A stretch of DNA of 35,064 bases from Chromobacterium sphagni (GTDB taxonomy: Bacteria > Pseudomonadota > Gammaproteobacteria > Burkholderiales > Chromobacteriaceae), in NCBI RefSeq assembly GCF_001855555.1, contig NZ_MKCT01000029.1, positions 1 through 35,064 on the forward strand. Direction: 5' to 3'. The position numbers and the translations under genes are program-made. Positions 28,195 to 35,064 of the stretch are shown one piece after another; positions within the stretch are counted from its first letter, which is position 1, and every line of letters begins with the position of its first letter. The notes under the pieces are model-generated. The model did not search any database. It saw only the letters and a program-made list of their open reading frames with translations, and was not told the origin of the DNA.

Positions 28195-30783
28195 ATGCTG
28201 AATTCAGTAAACGGGAGTGGCGCGGCGGTGCTGCAATCCTTCCGCCCCCTGCCGGATGACCCGGCTGTGTCCGCCGCAGGCGGCTTGCGCAATGCCTTGC
28301 GGTGCGCGGATCGCCGGCCGGAGGCTTGTGTGTCGCCTCAGGGGCGGGAGGTCAGGCTAGTGGACGCCGGCTTGCAGATTCAGCGCCAGGGCATGCGGGA
28401 TGCCTTGCGGGCGATGACGGCCGAGGCCTATCGTCAAGCCGAGCCGTCGCAGCCGCGGTGGCCGCGCTGGGTGGAGGCCCTGCGGCTGGGGCCGCGTCGC
28501 CACCAGCTGACGCCGGATACGGTGGCCATCCTGCAGAATCTGCGGCAGATGCTGAGGGAGGGGGACGCCGGTGCGCTAAATATCAAGGAATGCGCCAGCT
28601 TGTCGTTGCGGCTGGAGCAGTTGGCGCACAAGCTGCCTGCGGGCAGCCCGTTGGCGGAGTTGAGCCATCGGCTGTCGCTGCAGGGGCAGGCGGCCTGGGC
28701 GCAACTGGCGCGCGCAGAGGCCGAGCGGCAACTGTTGCCGCAATTCCAGCGTTTCGACCACCCGGGAGCCAGCAGCGAACAGCGGCTGGGCGTGTCTGTC
28801 GGCGCCGGCGTCGGCCTGGGGGAGGGGGGTATCGGCGCCAAAGCCACCTTCGGCGTCGGCGTGGGCTTGAGTCGCGGCATGGACAACGACGACGAAGGCT
28901 TCGTGTTCCAGAATCGCGGCCATGCGGTATCGGTCCAGGCCGGCGTCAAGGGCGGCGTTGGCGTGGCCTCGTTATCCGGCGGCGTCGAGGGAAGGCGGCA
29001 AAAGACCCGCTTCACCGAGTTCAACAGCGCCAAGGCCTTTGTCCATCTCAAGGCCGAACAGCTGGCGCATGGTTCGCGCCGCGATACACTGGGGGTGAGC
29101 GCCCGCACCGTGGTGGGCGCGTTGATCCGGCTGTTTCGCCCGGGGCATGGCAATGAGTTGCGGCATTACCACCGCCTGCAGCAGCAGGCCGGCGATCAGC
29201 AGCAAAGATTGGCGGTGCTGCTGGGTTGGCTGGGGCAGCGGGATGCGTCGTCGACGCTGCCGGGCGGGCGCGTGCCGGTGTTGCCGAGCGGCGAGTCGGT
29301 GGCGATCCGCGGCGCGGCCAATGCGCGTGTAGCGGCTGCCGGGATGGGCGCTGGCGTTGGGGCGGCGCTGGAACGCATCGAGATCCAGGCCGACTCGCTG
29401 ACACCGTTCTGGCAGGGCATCACCGCGGAGCAGGGCGCGGCGCGCAATCCGGTGGTGGCGGCGCAGCGCCTGGCCGGCATCGAGCAAAAGTCGCTCGCCT
29501 TGCTCGACCGCCCGCAGGACCGGCTCGGCGCCCAGCCGCTCAGCCGCTTGACCGGCGGCCGCAGCCCGGCCGATTGCCCGGCCGGAGAGCTGAAGTCCGC
29601 CGCCGGACGACTGGCGGCGGAGCTGGACCACTTCTGCGCGGTGGCGCAGCAGCGGGACGCCGGCATCGGCCGCCGCGAGGGCGGAGCGCTGGTGGAGAAA
29701 TCCATAGTCTCCAGTTGGCAAGGCAAAAGCCGGGAGGACGCGTTGGCCAATATGGCGCTGGCGCATGCCGCGCTGCTGTTGGCGGCCGGGCGGCGCGAAG
29801 ATGCCGCCGAGGCGAAGGCTGCCTTATTGGATATGGCGCCCCGATTGTATGCTCCGCCCATCCGCCATGACGCCGAAGCGTTGGCCGGGAGGGTCGGCTT
29901 CCGCGACACGCTGGAGTTGCAGATTCGCGATCGCAGCTATGCGCTGGACTTGGGCGGCGGTATCGGTCCGCTGGGGGGGAAGGCGGAGGCCTCGCTGACC
30001 GAACGCGAGCGGATTCACCACAATCCGGTGCGCGCCGGCAGTTACAAGGATGTGCGCGTCACGTTGTCTGGCAACCTTGCCGATGCGGGCCTTCTGGAAA
30101 AACTGAAAGGCGCGTTGCTGAGCCAGCTGATGCCGCATGGGCTGGCGGAGCAGTTGCCGGCGGCGCTGGCCGGCGTGCAGTCGCAACTGGCCGGGCAGGC
30201 CGGGGGCGGCATCACGCTGTTGCTGCGCTTCTATCAACCGCAATATCAGCGCCAGGCGGACTTTCCTGCCGAGGCCGCAGGCTACCGGCTGCAACTGGCC
30301 AGGGTGAGCGCCAGCGGCGATGCGGCCGTGTCCTTGTCCGGCGGCATTCCCGTGCAGCCCGGGGTGTCGCTGGAGCTGGGGCTTGCGGTCGGCGTTTCCG
30401 CCAGTACGGTGTTTTACGAGCGCTGGGGCGACAACAGCCTGACCGCGCCGATGATGCACTACCTGCATCTGCAGGCGGTGGGTGAACCTGAGCGTTGGCC
30501 CGGCTTGTGCCAAGCGCAAGCGCAGGGCTTGTCCGGTTTGTACCGGCAATTGGCGGACGAGGGATCCGCGGTGCACAAGGAGGCGGAGTATTTCCTGCGC
30601 CGCCAGCCGCAAGATCGCTTCGGCCAACGCTTCTTTGCCGCGATGCGTGCTTTTGCCGACGGTTCGGGCAGTTTCGCGCAGGCCGGCGCGGCGCTGGACG
30701 AAATGCTGCAGCGGCAATATCCCTTGTGGCAGGCGGACAAGCGGGCCTTCCCCGGCCTGGTGGAGCACGCGCTGCAGGCTTGA
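28195..30783 (+). CDS. Candidate large T3SS effector with Gly-alternating beta segments, 862 aa
   Basis: I do not recognise the family. The N-terminus (MLNSVNGSGAAVLQSFRP) is flexible; residues about 60-190 are helical. Three segments alternate small and hydrophobic residues, as in beta-barrels: about 198-287 (RLGVSVGAGVGLGEGG, then VSVQAGVKGGVGVASLSGGV), 570-625 (ALDLGGGIGPLGGKAEASLT) and 695-757 (AAVSLSGGIPVQPGVSLELG). Helical stretches lie between. There is no signal peptide, arguing against an outer-membrane protein. The layout recalls AvrE-type effectors, which form beta-barrel channels, but is much shorter. GAGGAG precedes the ATG by 6 bases, and a terminator follows at 30805-30845. Position between hilA and invF supports a CilA-controlled effector. 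Confidence 0.65.
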   Translation: MLNSVNGSGAAVLQSFRPLPDDPAVSAAGGLRNALRCADRRPEACVSPQGREVRLVDAGLQIQRQGMRDALRAMTAEAYRQAEPSQPRWPRWVEALRLGPRRHQLTPDTVAILQNLRQMLREGDAGALNIKECASLSLRLEQLAHKLPAGSPLAELSHRLSLQGQAAWAQLARAEAERQLLPQFQRFDHPGASSEQRLGVSVGAGVGLGEGGIGAKATFGVGVGLSRGMDNDDEGFVFQNRGHAVSVQAGVKGGVGVASLSGGVEGRRQKTRFTEFNSAKAFVHLKAEQLAHGSRRDTLGVSARTVVGALIRLFRPGHGNELRHYHRLQQQAGDQQQRLAVLLGWLGQRDASSTLPGGRVPVLPSGESVAIRGAANARVAAAGMGAGVGAALERIEIQADSLTPFWQGITAEQGAARNPVVAAQRLAGIEQKSLALLDRPQDRLGAQPLSRLTGGRSPADCPAGELKSAAGRLAAELDHFCAVAQQRDAGIGRREGGALVEKSIVSSWQGKSREDALANMALAHAALLLAAGRREDAAEAKAALLDMAPRLYAPPIRHDAEALAGRVGFRDTLELQIRDRSYALDLGGGIGPLGGKAEASLTERERIHHNPVRAGSYKDVRVTLSGNLADAGLLEKLKGALLSQLMPHGLAEQLPAALAGVQSQLAGQAGGGITLLLRFYQPQYQRQADFPAEAAGYRLQLARVSASGDAAVSLSGGIPVQPGVSLELGLAVGVSASTVFYERWGDNSLTAPMMHYLHLQAVGEPERWPGLCQAQAQGLSGLYRQLADEGSAVHKEAEYFLRRQPQDRFGQRFFAAMRAFADGSGSFAQAGAALDEMLQRQYPLWQADKRAFPGLVEHALQA

Positions 30784-31142
30784 GCGCGCTTTAAACGAGA
30801 TGGGCCCCGCAGCTCTGGCGACAGCCAGGCTCTCCGGGGTTTTTCATTTTGCGGTCTCTGCTGTTCTTGCGATGAGCGGTCAATTGCTTATTGATTGGCG
30901 CATCAACCATGGCGAGGGTTCGAAGCAGGGCTTGGGCGCGCCCGCCTCGCGCATAGCCAAGGCTGCCGGCGTGTTTGGACTTGCCGTCGGCGTGGAGCGC
31001 CTGGTCAATCTTGGCCTTCGGTCGGACGCGCCGCAACGGCTTGGCGCGAGTGCTGCCGTTTGAGCGGTTTTTGTAAGCACTCGCTTGCTAACTGTATTTC
31101 AATGTTTCTGGTCAGATCGTCCATTCCAAACCAGGAGCCGTC
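30784..31142. other. Intergenic stretch without a supported gene
   Basis: The first part is a terminator (30805-30845). The rest has short open frames on both strands, none with a ribosome site or family resemblance. The last 30 bases hold the CAGGAG ribosome site of the glycosyltransferase gene, whose promoter must lie in this gap. The short AT-rich part at 31070-31120 (TTGTAAGCACTCGCTTGCTA) is the likeliest place. Confidence 0.5.
30805..30845 (+). terminator. Intrinsic terminator after the 862-aa gene
   Basis: CCCCG (30805-30809) pairs with CGGGG (30835-30839), and inside it AGCTCTGGC pairs with GCCAGGCT. A TTTTT run follows directly. It is 22 bases after the stop and should end the first effector transcript. 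Confidence 0.85.
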
Positions 31143-32483
31143 ATGCATATTTCCAATTTTTCCCAGCCCAGCCAGGTTTCTCCGCAGTCCGCCGCAGGCG
31201 CCGAGCAGGCCCAGGCCGCTCGCAGCTTCGCCCAAGTTTACGATAAGGCCGACTTCAAGCCGGTGCCCAGCAACATCCATATGGTGTGGGTGGGCTCGCA
31301 GCCCGGCCCGACGCAGCAGGATTACCTGCGGCAATGGGCGGGCAAGAATCCCGACTCTGAAGTGAGCCTGTGGGTGGATTCCAAGCAGTTCGGTGCCTAT
31401 GCCGCCAACAAGGCAGTGCGTCAGCAGGTGGACGAGCTGTTTCCCGGCGCCAAGGACTTCCAGGCCGAGAAGCTGTTCCGCGGCCTGTTTAGCCAGCTGT
31501 CCGCGACGCTGGGCAAAGAGGATGGCGCGCTGGGCCGCGCCGCGCAGAAGCAGGCGCTGAGCGAGTTGAACAAGGAGTTGTCCGCCCGGGGGAGCGAGGC
31601 CTGGCGACAGGCTCTACTGCCTCAAGGGGGCAAGGTGACGACCGACAATGCGGCCAGCGTGCTGGAAAACTTCCGTCAGCAGGTCCGCGGCAACGACGAA
31701 AAGTTCCTGCTGGCCGACCGGCTGATTCTGGATCAGACCACCAAGGCATGGGATCGCTGCGCCGCCGGCGCCGAGCGCGATGTCGCCACGCTGGAGCAGA
31801 TCCAGGCCCGCTTCTCCGATACCCCCAATATCAAGATCCGCGATCTGAGCAATCCCGGCGATATCGATTTGCGCAACCGCGACGCCTACCAGCATGAGAT
31901 CGTCGGCCGCAACGGCGCCTACCCGGCGGCGTCCGACATTGCCCGCTACGAAATACTGCACAGCTATGGCGGGGTATACGCCGATATCGACCTGGAGTGC
32001 ACGCAGCCGCTGGCCGGCGCCCTGTCCGCCCACCCTGACCTGATGCTGGTGGGGTTGGCCGAAGGCAAGCGCGAAGCCAGCGGCAGCGCCACGCCTTATT
32101 TCGCCAATGCGCTGCTGGCCAGCCATCCCGGCAGCAAGATGCTGGACAGCTTCATCGACAAGATAGGCCGCGATTACCAGCAGATGAAGGGCAACGAGTT
32201 TGCCGGCGACCGCTACTTCAGCCGCGCCAACAAGAGCACCATCGAAGGCACCGGACCCAATGCGCTGCGCGGACATGTGGATATGGTGCTGCGCCAGTCC
32301 GAGGGCCGGCCGGAGGCGGCGCGCGGCGACGCGCAGTCGCTGGCCGAGCGCATTTGGAGTCAGGATGACGCCAGGAACAAGGATTTCTGGGCGGCAATGG
32401 ACTCCCACTTCAAGTTCCCCGACGGTCTGGTCAACTTCGAGACCGAGGAGCAACAACAAAGCGCGACCAAAGGCATGGCGTAA
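31143..32483 (+). CDS. TcdA/TcdB-like DxD glycosyltransferase, candidate T3SS effector
   Basis: The 446-residue protein has a Ser/Gln/Ala-rich N-terminus (MHISNFSQPSQVSPQSAAGA) typical of secreted effectors. A GT-A sugar transferase domain follows. The opening strand motif PSNIHMVWVGS (42-52) matches the start of toxin glucosyltransferases. DIARYEILHSYGGVYADIDL (265-284) includes Asp265, Arg268 and the metal-binding DxD at Asp281/Asp283. Such enzymes transfer sugars from nucleotide donors to host proteins, often Rho GTPases. The acceptor here is unknown. CAGGAG precedes the ATG by 5 bases. The gene follows a terminator and precedes the kinase-fold gene. Confidence 0.88.
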   Translation: MHISNFSQPSQVSPQSAAGAEQAQAARSFAQVYDKADFKPVPSNIHMVWVGSQPGPTQQDYLRQWAGKNPDSEVSLWVDSKQFGAYAANKAVRQQVDELFPGAKDFQAEKLFRGLFSQLSATLGKEDGALGRAAQKQALSELNKELSARGSEAWRQALLPQGGKVTTDNAASVLENFRQQVRGNDEKFLLADRLILDQTTKAWDRCAAGAERDVATLEQIQARFSDTPNIKIRDLSNPGDIDLRNRDAYQHEIVGRNGAYPAASDIARYEILHSYGGVYADIDLECTQPLAGALSAHPDLMLVGLAEGKREASGSATPYFANALLASHPGSKMLDSFIDKIGRDYQQMKGNEFAGDRYFSRANKSTIEGTGPNALRGHVDMVLRQSEGRPEAARGDAQSLAERIWSQDDARNKDFWAAMDSHFKFPDGLVNFETEEQQQSATKGMA

Positions 32484-32486
32484 GCC

Positions 32487-32531
32487 GATTGTTCCGCGCT
32501 GGGCTCCGCCGCATAGGGCGGCGGGGCAATC
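32487..32531 (+). other. Hairpin between two effector genes
   Basis: GATTG (32487-32491) pairs with CAATC (32527-32531) and encloses a perfect CCGCC-GCATAG-GGCGG stem. There is no T-run after it, so partial attenuation or mRNA protection between the glycosyltransferase and kinase-fold genes is likelier than full termination. Confidence 0.5.
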
Positions 32532-32548
32532 AATTTGAGGAAAATGCG

Positions 32549-33463
32549 ATGCCTTTGTCTATTGGATCTTCCAGTCAGAACATTACCCGCCCCACAGCTG
32601 AAGCCTCTCACCCCCAGTCCGTCGCCAACGCCATGTCGGCGCGCCTGTTGCATGTCGGTCAGCAAGCCTCGTCCCAGGCGTCCGCGTTATCGGCTCCGAC
32701 CGGTCTGGGAGGCATCGTTTCCACCGATCAGGTTGCCGAGCTGATTCTGGATAGAGTCAAACAAAAGCGGCAGCCGAACAGGTCGGTAGTCATTTTCATC
32801 GCAGGTCCGTCCGCATCCGGCAAGTCGGCGTTGACCGGGGCGCTGCAGCAGCGGGGACTCCGTTTCGAGCCAGTCAAGACCGATCATTTCTTGAAGTCGT
32901 TCTCCCAACTGGCCGCACTGCCGGCCAATCATGGCTTGCCAGTTGCCGAGTGGCCAGTAGTGCATGGCCATGCAGATTCATTCAACCGCGCTTTGGCGGA
33001 CGATTTGTTGCAGGCGATTTCCGCTGGCCGCGAGTTTAGCTACTCGATACCGGCCAATTACCGAGAGGGGGTGATGATAGGCGGCTACCCGCGCGGCGAG
33101 CGCGATGCCTCAGGTCCTCACCGGCAGGTCGGCGTTCCAGCCTGTGATACCTATCTGATCGAAGGCATTTCCACGCCGCATCTGGTGCGCGACGCCAGCC
33201 AAGTACTGGTGCGCTTGGATTGCGATTTCGATGAAACCGTCAAACGCAGGGCGGGTCGCGGCCACGATTCGGCGATACCGGCCGAGGTGCGGGTGGCGGA
33301 AGATCGCCGTCAGTACGAGGTCTTTCAGCAGGCCATGGACGCGCTTGGTGGCACGGTGGCGCCGGATATCGCCCTCGACTCTTCCGGCATGAGTGCCGGC
33401 CATTTCCAGTTGCGGCAAGCCGGCATGCCGCTGCCCCTGCTGCGGGCTCGGGGTGTGGACTGA
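32549..33463 (+). CDS. P-loop kinase-fold candidate T3SS effector, 304 aa
   Basis: The first 60 residues are Ser/Thr/Ala/Gln-rich (MPLSIGSSSQNITRPTAEAS), as in effectors. A P-loop domain follows: Walker A VIFIAGPSASGKSALTG (about 81-97, GPSASGKS 86-93), KTDHFLKSF as a substrate-side acidic motif, and HADSFNRALADDLLQAISAG with the DSF pattern of uridine kinase/phosphoribulokinase enzymes. DTYLIEGISTPHLVRDASQV acts as the Walker B-like strand, and DETVKRRAGRGHD as the lid with Arg. A nucleotide or small-molecule kinase, or a protein kinase of this fold, is possible. GAGG lies 8 bases before the ATG. The location between glycosyltransferase and invF supports secretion. The substrate is unknown. 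Confidence 0.75.
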   Translation: MPLSIGSSSQNITRPTAEASHPQSVANAMSARLLHVGQQASSQASALSAPTGLGGIVSTDQVAELILDRVKQKRQPNRSVVIFIAGPSASGKSALTGALQQRGLRFEPVKTDHFLKSFSQLAALPANHGLPVAEWPVVHGHADSFNRALADDLLQAISAGREFSYSIPANYREGVMIGGYPRGERDASGPHRQVGVPACDTYLIEGISTPHLVRDASQVLVRLDCDFDETVKRRAGRGHDSAIPAEVRVAEDRRQYEVFQQAMDALGGTVAPDIALDSSGMSAGHFQLRQAGMPLPLLRARGVD

Positions 33464-33571
33464 AGGGGAGATAAACTTCGGCTCGCCATCAGATTCGCAT
33501 CAGGATTCGTCCGGAGCGTTGGGGGAGACTGTCCGTCATCCAAGCAAAGGCCCGCAAGCGGGCATGGACCG
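33464..33571 (+). promoter_or_regulatory. invF leader with small hairpin
   Basis: The gap contains the self-complementary GCCCGCAAGCGGGC (33550-33563), 8 bases before the invF ATG, where the ribosome site should be. No Shine-Dalgarno is visible, so invF translation is probably weak or needs help. No clear promoter is seen. Confidence 0.4.
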
Positions 33572-34339
33572 ATGACAGATAACGATGTGTTGAATCCGCT
33601 GGAAACATTGGGCGCTGCCGCCAGGCGTGGCGTGGCGGCCCAGGAGGTCTGGCTGTTGCAACCGCAGGCGGGGGAGGCGACGCGTCTTGCCCTGGCCTGG
33701 GCATCGGCTGGCGAAACGCTGGAACTGCCTGCCGACTGGCGGGGGCTGTTGCTGCTTGATCGGCTGGAGCTGACCGTGCTGAGTGGCCGTTTGAGCTTTC
33801 AGCCGTTGCGGCTGGAGGCGCTGACCAAGCTGCTGTCCTTCGTCGACGAGGCCAGGGATGCCGAGCAGCAGGCCGACGAGCGGCGCTGCGCCTTGTTGCC
33901 GCTGCGTGGGGACGAAGTCTGGTCCGACCGCCGCGGCTGCGAGTACTGGTTTCTGCGCCAGGTGCTGGCGCCGGAGGAACCGTTCTCGGCGCTGCTTTCG
34001 CTGCTCAGGCGCAGCGAAAGCTACTGGCTGGTGCGCTTCCTGCTGGCGCAGTCGGCCTGCGGCGACAAGTTGCAGGAGTTGGGCGAACGCTACGGCGTGT
34101 CCTACTCCCACTTCCGCCGCTTGTGCCGCAATGCGCTGGGCAATGCCGCCAAAACCGAGTTGCGAGACTGGCGCATGGCGCGCTCGTTGCTGGACGTGGC
34201 GGAGGGCGGCGACAGCCTGACCCAGGTGGCGCTCAAGCACGGCTATGCATCTTCATCGCATTTTTCCAATGAAATCAAGGGACTGATCGGCGTTTCTCCG
34301 CGTGGGCTGTCCAATATCATCCAGTTGGCCACCAAATGA
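33572..34339 (+). CDS. invF: AraC-family T3SS activator InvF (CivF)
   Basis: The 255-residue protein has an N-terminal domain of about 150 residues and a C-terminal AraC DNA-binding domain with two helix-turn-helices: DKLQELGERYGVSYSHFRRL (165-184) and SLTQVALKHGYASSSHFSNE (215-234), closed by GLIGVSPR. InvF, with a chaperone co-activator in Salmonella, turns on effector genes. It overlaps the secretin gene by 4 bases (ATGA), the same order as invF-invG. The start has no clear ribosome site, and other starts upstream are not in frame. Confidence 0.93.
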   Translation: MTDNDVLNPLETLGAAARRGVAAQEVWLLQPQAGEATRLALAWASAGETLELPADWRGLLLLDRLELTVLSGRLSFQPLRLEALTKLLSFVDEARDAEQQADERRCALLPLRGDEVWSDRRGCEYWFLRQVLAPEEPFSALLSLLRRSESYWLVRFLLAQSACGDKLQELGERYGVSYSHFRRLCRNALGNAAKTELRDWRMARSLLDVAEGGDSLTQVALKHGYASSSHFSNEIKGLIGVSPRGLSNIIQLATK

Positions 34340-35064
34340 ACAAGTCTTTTTTACTCGCCGCCTTGCTGGGCTGCGCCCTGCTGTTGCCACCCGCCGGCGT
34401 CCTGGCGGCTCCGCCCGCGGAGCGCGCCGGCGAGGATGCCGGCTACATCGCCAAGAAAGACAGCCTGCGCGCGTTCTTCGACGCGTTGTCCTCGCGGTTG
34501 AAAAAGCCGGTGATCGTCAGCAAGCTGGCGGCGCGCAAACAGATCAGCGGCGATTTCGACCTATCCAGCCCGCAGGCGCTGCTGGAGAAGATGTCGCAGC
34601 AGCTGGGCCTGATTTGGTATCACGATGGCCAGGCCATCTATGTCTACGACGCCAGTGAAACCCGCAGCGCGGTGGTGTCGCTGCGCAATGTGTCGCTGTC
34701 GGCCTTCAATGATTTCCTGCGCAAGTCCGGCCTGTACGACAAGCGCTACCCGCTGCGCGGCGATGGCCGCAGCGGCACCTTTTACGTGTCCGGCCCGCCG
34801 GTGTTCGTCGATCTGGTGACCAACGCCGCGGCGATGATGGACAAGCAAAGCGATGGCCTGGATCTGGGCCGGCAGAAGATAGGCGTGGTTCGGCTCAACA
34901 ACACTTTCGTCAGCGACCGCAATTACGAGCTGCGCGACCAGAAGATAGTCATCCCCGGCATGGCCACGGTAATCGAGAAGCTGCTGGAGGGCGAGCGCAA
35001 ACCGGTGCAGGCTGCGCCGAACCGCCCGCCGGCGCGCGGCGGCGACATTCCCGCCATGCCTGAC
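34336..35064 (+). CDS. invG: T3SS outer-membrane secretin InvG (SctC), C-terminus beyond window
   Basis: The first 243 residues of the secretin. A signal peptide (MNKSFLLAALLGCALLLPPA, then GVLA) is followed by the N0 domain (YIAKKDSLRAFFDALSSRLK, KPVIVSKLAARKQISGDFDL) and N1 (SAVVSLRNVSLSAFNDFLRK, GTFYVSGPPVFVDLV). LNNTFVSDRNYELRDQKIVI begins the linker typical of InvG. InvG forms the 15-mer outer-membrane ring. Full homologues are about 560 residues, so under half is here. The ATG overlaps the invF stop by 4 bases. Confidence 0.95.
   Translation, partial: MNKSFLLAALLGCALLLPPAGVLAAPPAERAGEDAGYIAKKDSLRAFFDALSSRLKKPVIVSKLAARKQISGDFDLSSPQALLEKMSQQLGLIWYHDGQAIYVYDASETRSAVVSLRNVSLSAFNDFLRKSGLYDKRYPLRGDGRSGTFYVSGPPVFVDLVTNAAAMMDKQSDGLDLGRQKIGVVRLNNTFVSDRNYELRDQKIVIPGMATVIEKLLEGERKPVQAAPNRPPARGGDIPAMPD

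Noticed and set aside
28972-30768. Long minus-strand frames under the 862-aa gene
   Set aside because: They are antisense to a gene with a good ribosome site and terminator; they show no family pattern.
30791-31063. Short frames on both strands after the 862-aa gene
   Set aside because: They overlap the terminator or lack ribosome sites, and neither reads like a known protein or transposase remnant.
1-35064. CRISPR arrays, tRNA or rRNA genes
   Set aside because: No regularly spaced repeats and no tRNA or rRNA signatures were seen.

Overview
The window is GC-rich (roughly 60-65 % by eye) and holds two joined units: most of a Mu-class transposable prophage (1 to about 20.6 kb) and part of an SPI-1-type type III secretion (T3SS) island (20665-35064). 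The island resembles the Cpi-1/Cpi-1a system of Chromobacterium: a PrgI/CprI-type needle protein, a HilA/CilA-type regulator, and InvF and InvG. A beta-proteobacterium of the Chromobacterium group is the likely host. This is inferred from gene content; there is no rRNA or housekeeping gene in the window.

Prophage. The layout is BcepMu-like. A divergent switch at about 11.74-11.86 kb separates a leftward repressor gene from a rightward early operon (11861-20511). The early operon encodes small DNA-binding regulators, a DD35E transposase, its AAA+ partner (MuB-like), a DUF3164 protein, HU, GemA and Mor, and ends in a hairpin at 20511-20542. The promoter carries an exact 18-bp palindrome between its -35 and -10. 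Leftward of the repressor lie two membrane-protein genes (10528-11283 and 9615-10427) that look like lysogenically expressed accessory genes. Late genes run leftward from 9508: M15 endolysin, holin, nested Rz/Rz1 spanins, a TraR/DksA zinc finger, small terminase-region proteins, terminase, portal, MuF, gpG, then a terminator, an AT-richer moron, the protease/scaffold and the start of the major capsid gene. Tail genes and the other phage end lie beyond position 1. Two similar palindromic promoter-like sites, at 9569-9594 and 2185-2213, sit where Mu has its Plys and PI late promoters.

T3SS island. The phage stops just downstream of orgC. The leftward needle operon is prgH-prgI-prgJ-prgK-orgA-orgB-orgC (25006 to 20665), preceded by hilA-iagB (27274 to 25131), which ends in its own terminator. 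A 517-bp AT-richer gap separates hilA from a rightward set of probable secreted proteins: a 123-aa protein, an 862-aa protein with three glycine-alternating beta segments, a TcdA/TcdB-like DxD glycosyltransferase (446 aa) and a P-loop kinase-fold protein (304 aa). The invF regulator and the start of the invG secretin follow. Needle-complex genes, two transcription activators and candidate effectors are thus contiguous.

The most interesting items are the effector cluster, especially the kinase-fold and 862-aa proteins; the repressor-linked membrane module, whose first protein shares a short motif with the repressor tail; the paired late-promoter sites; and the hairpin between the needle and inner-rod genes.
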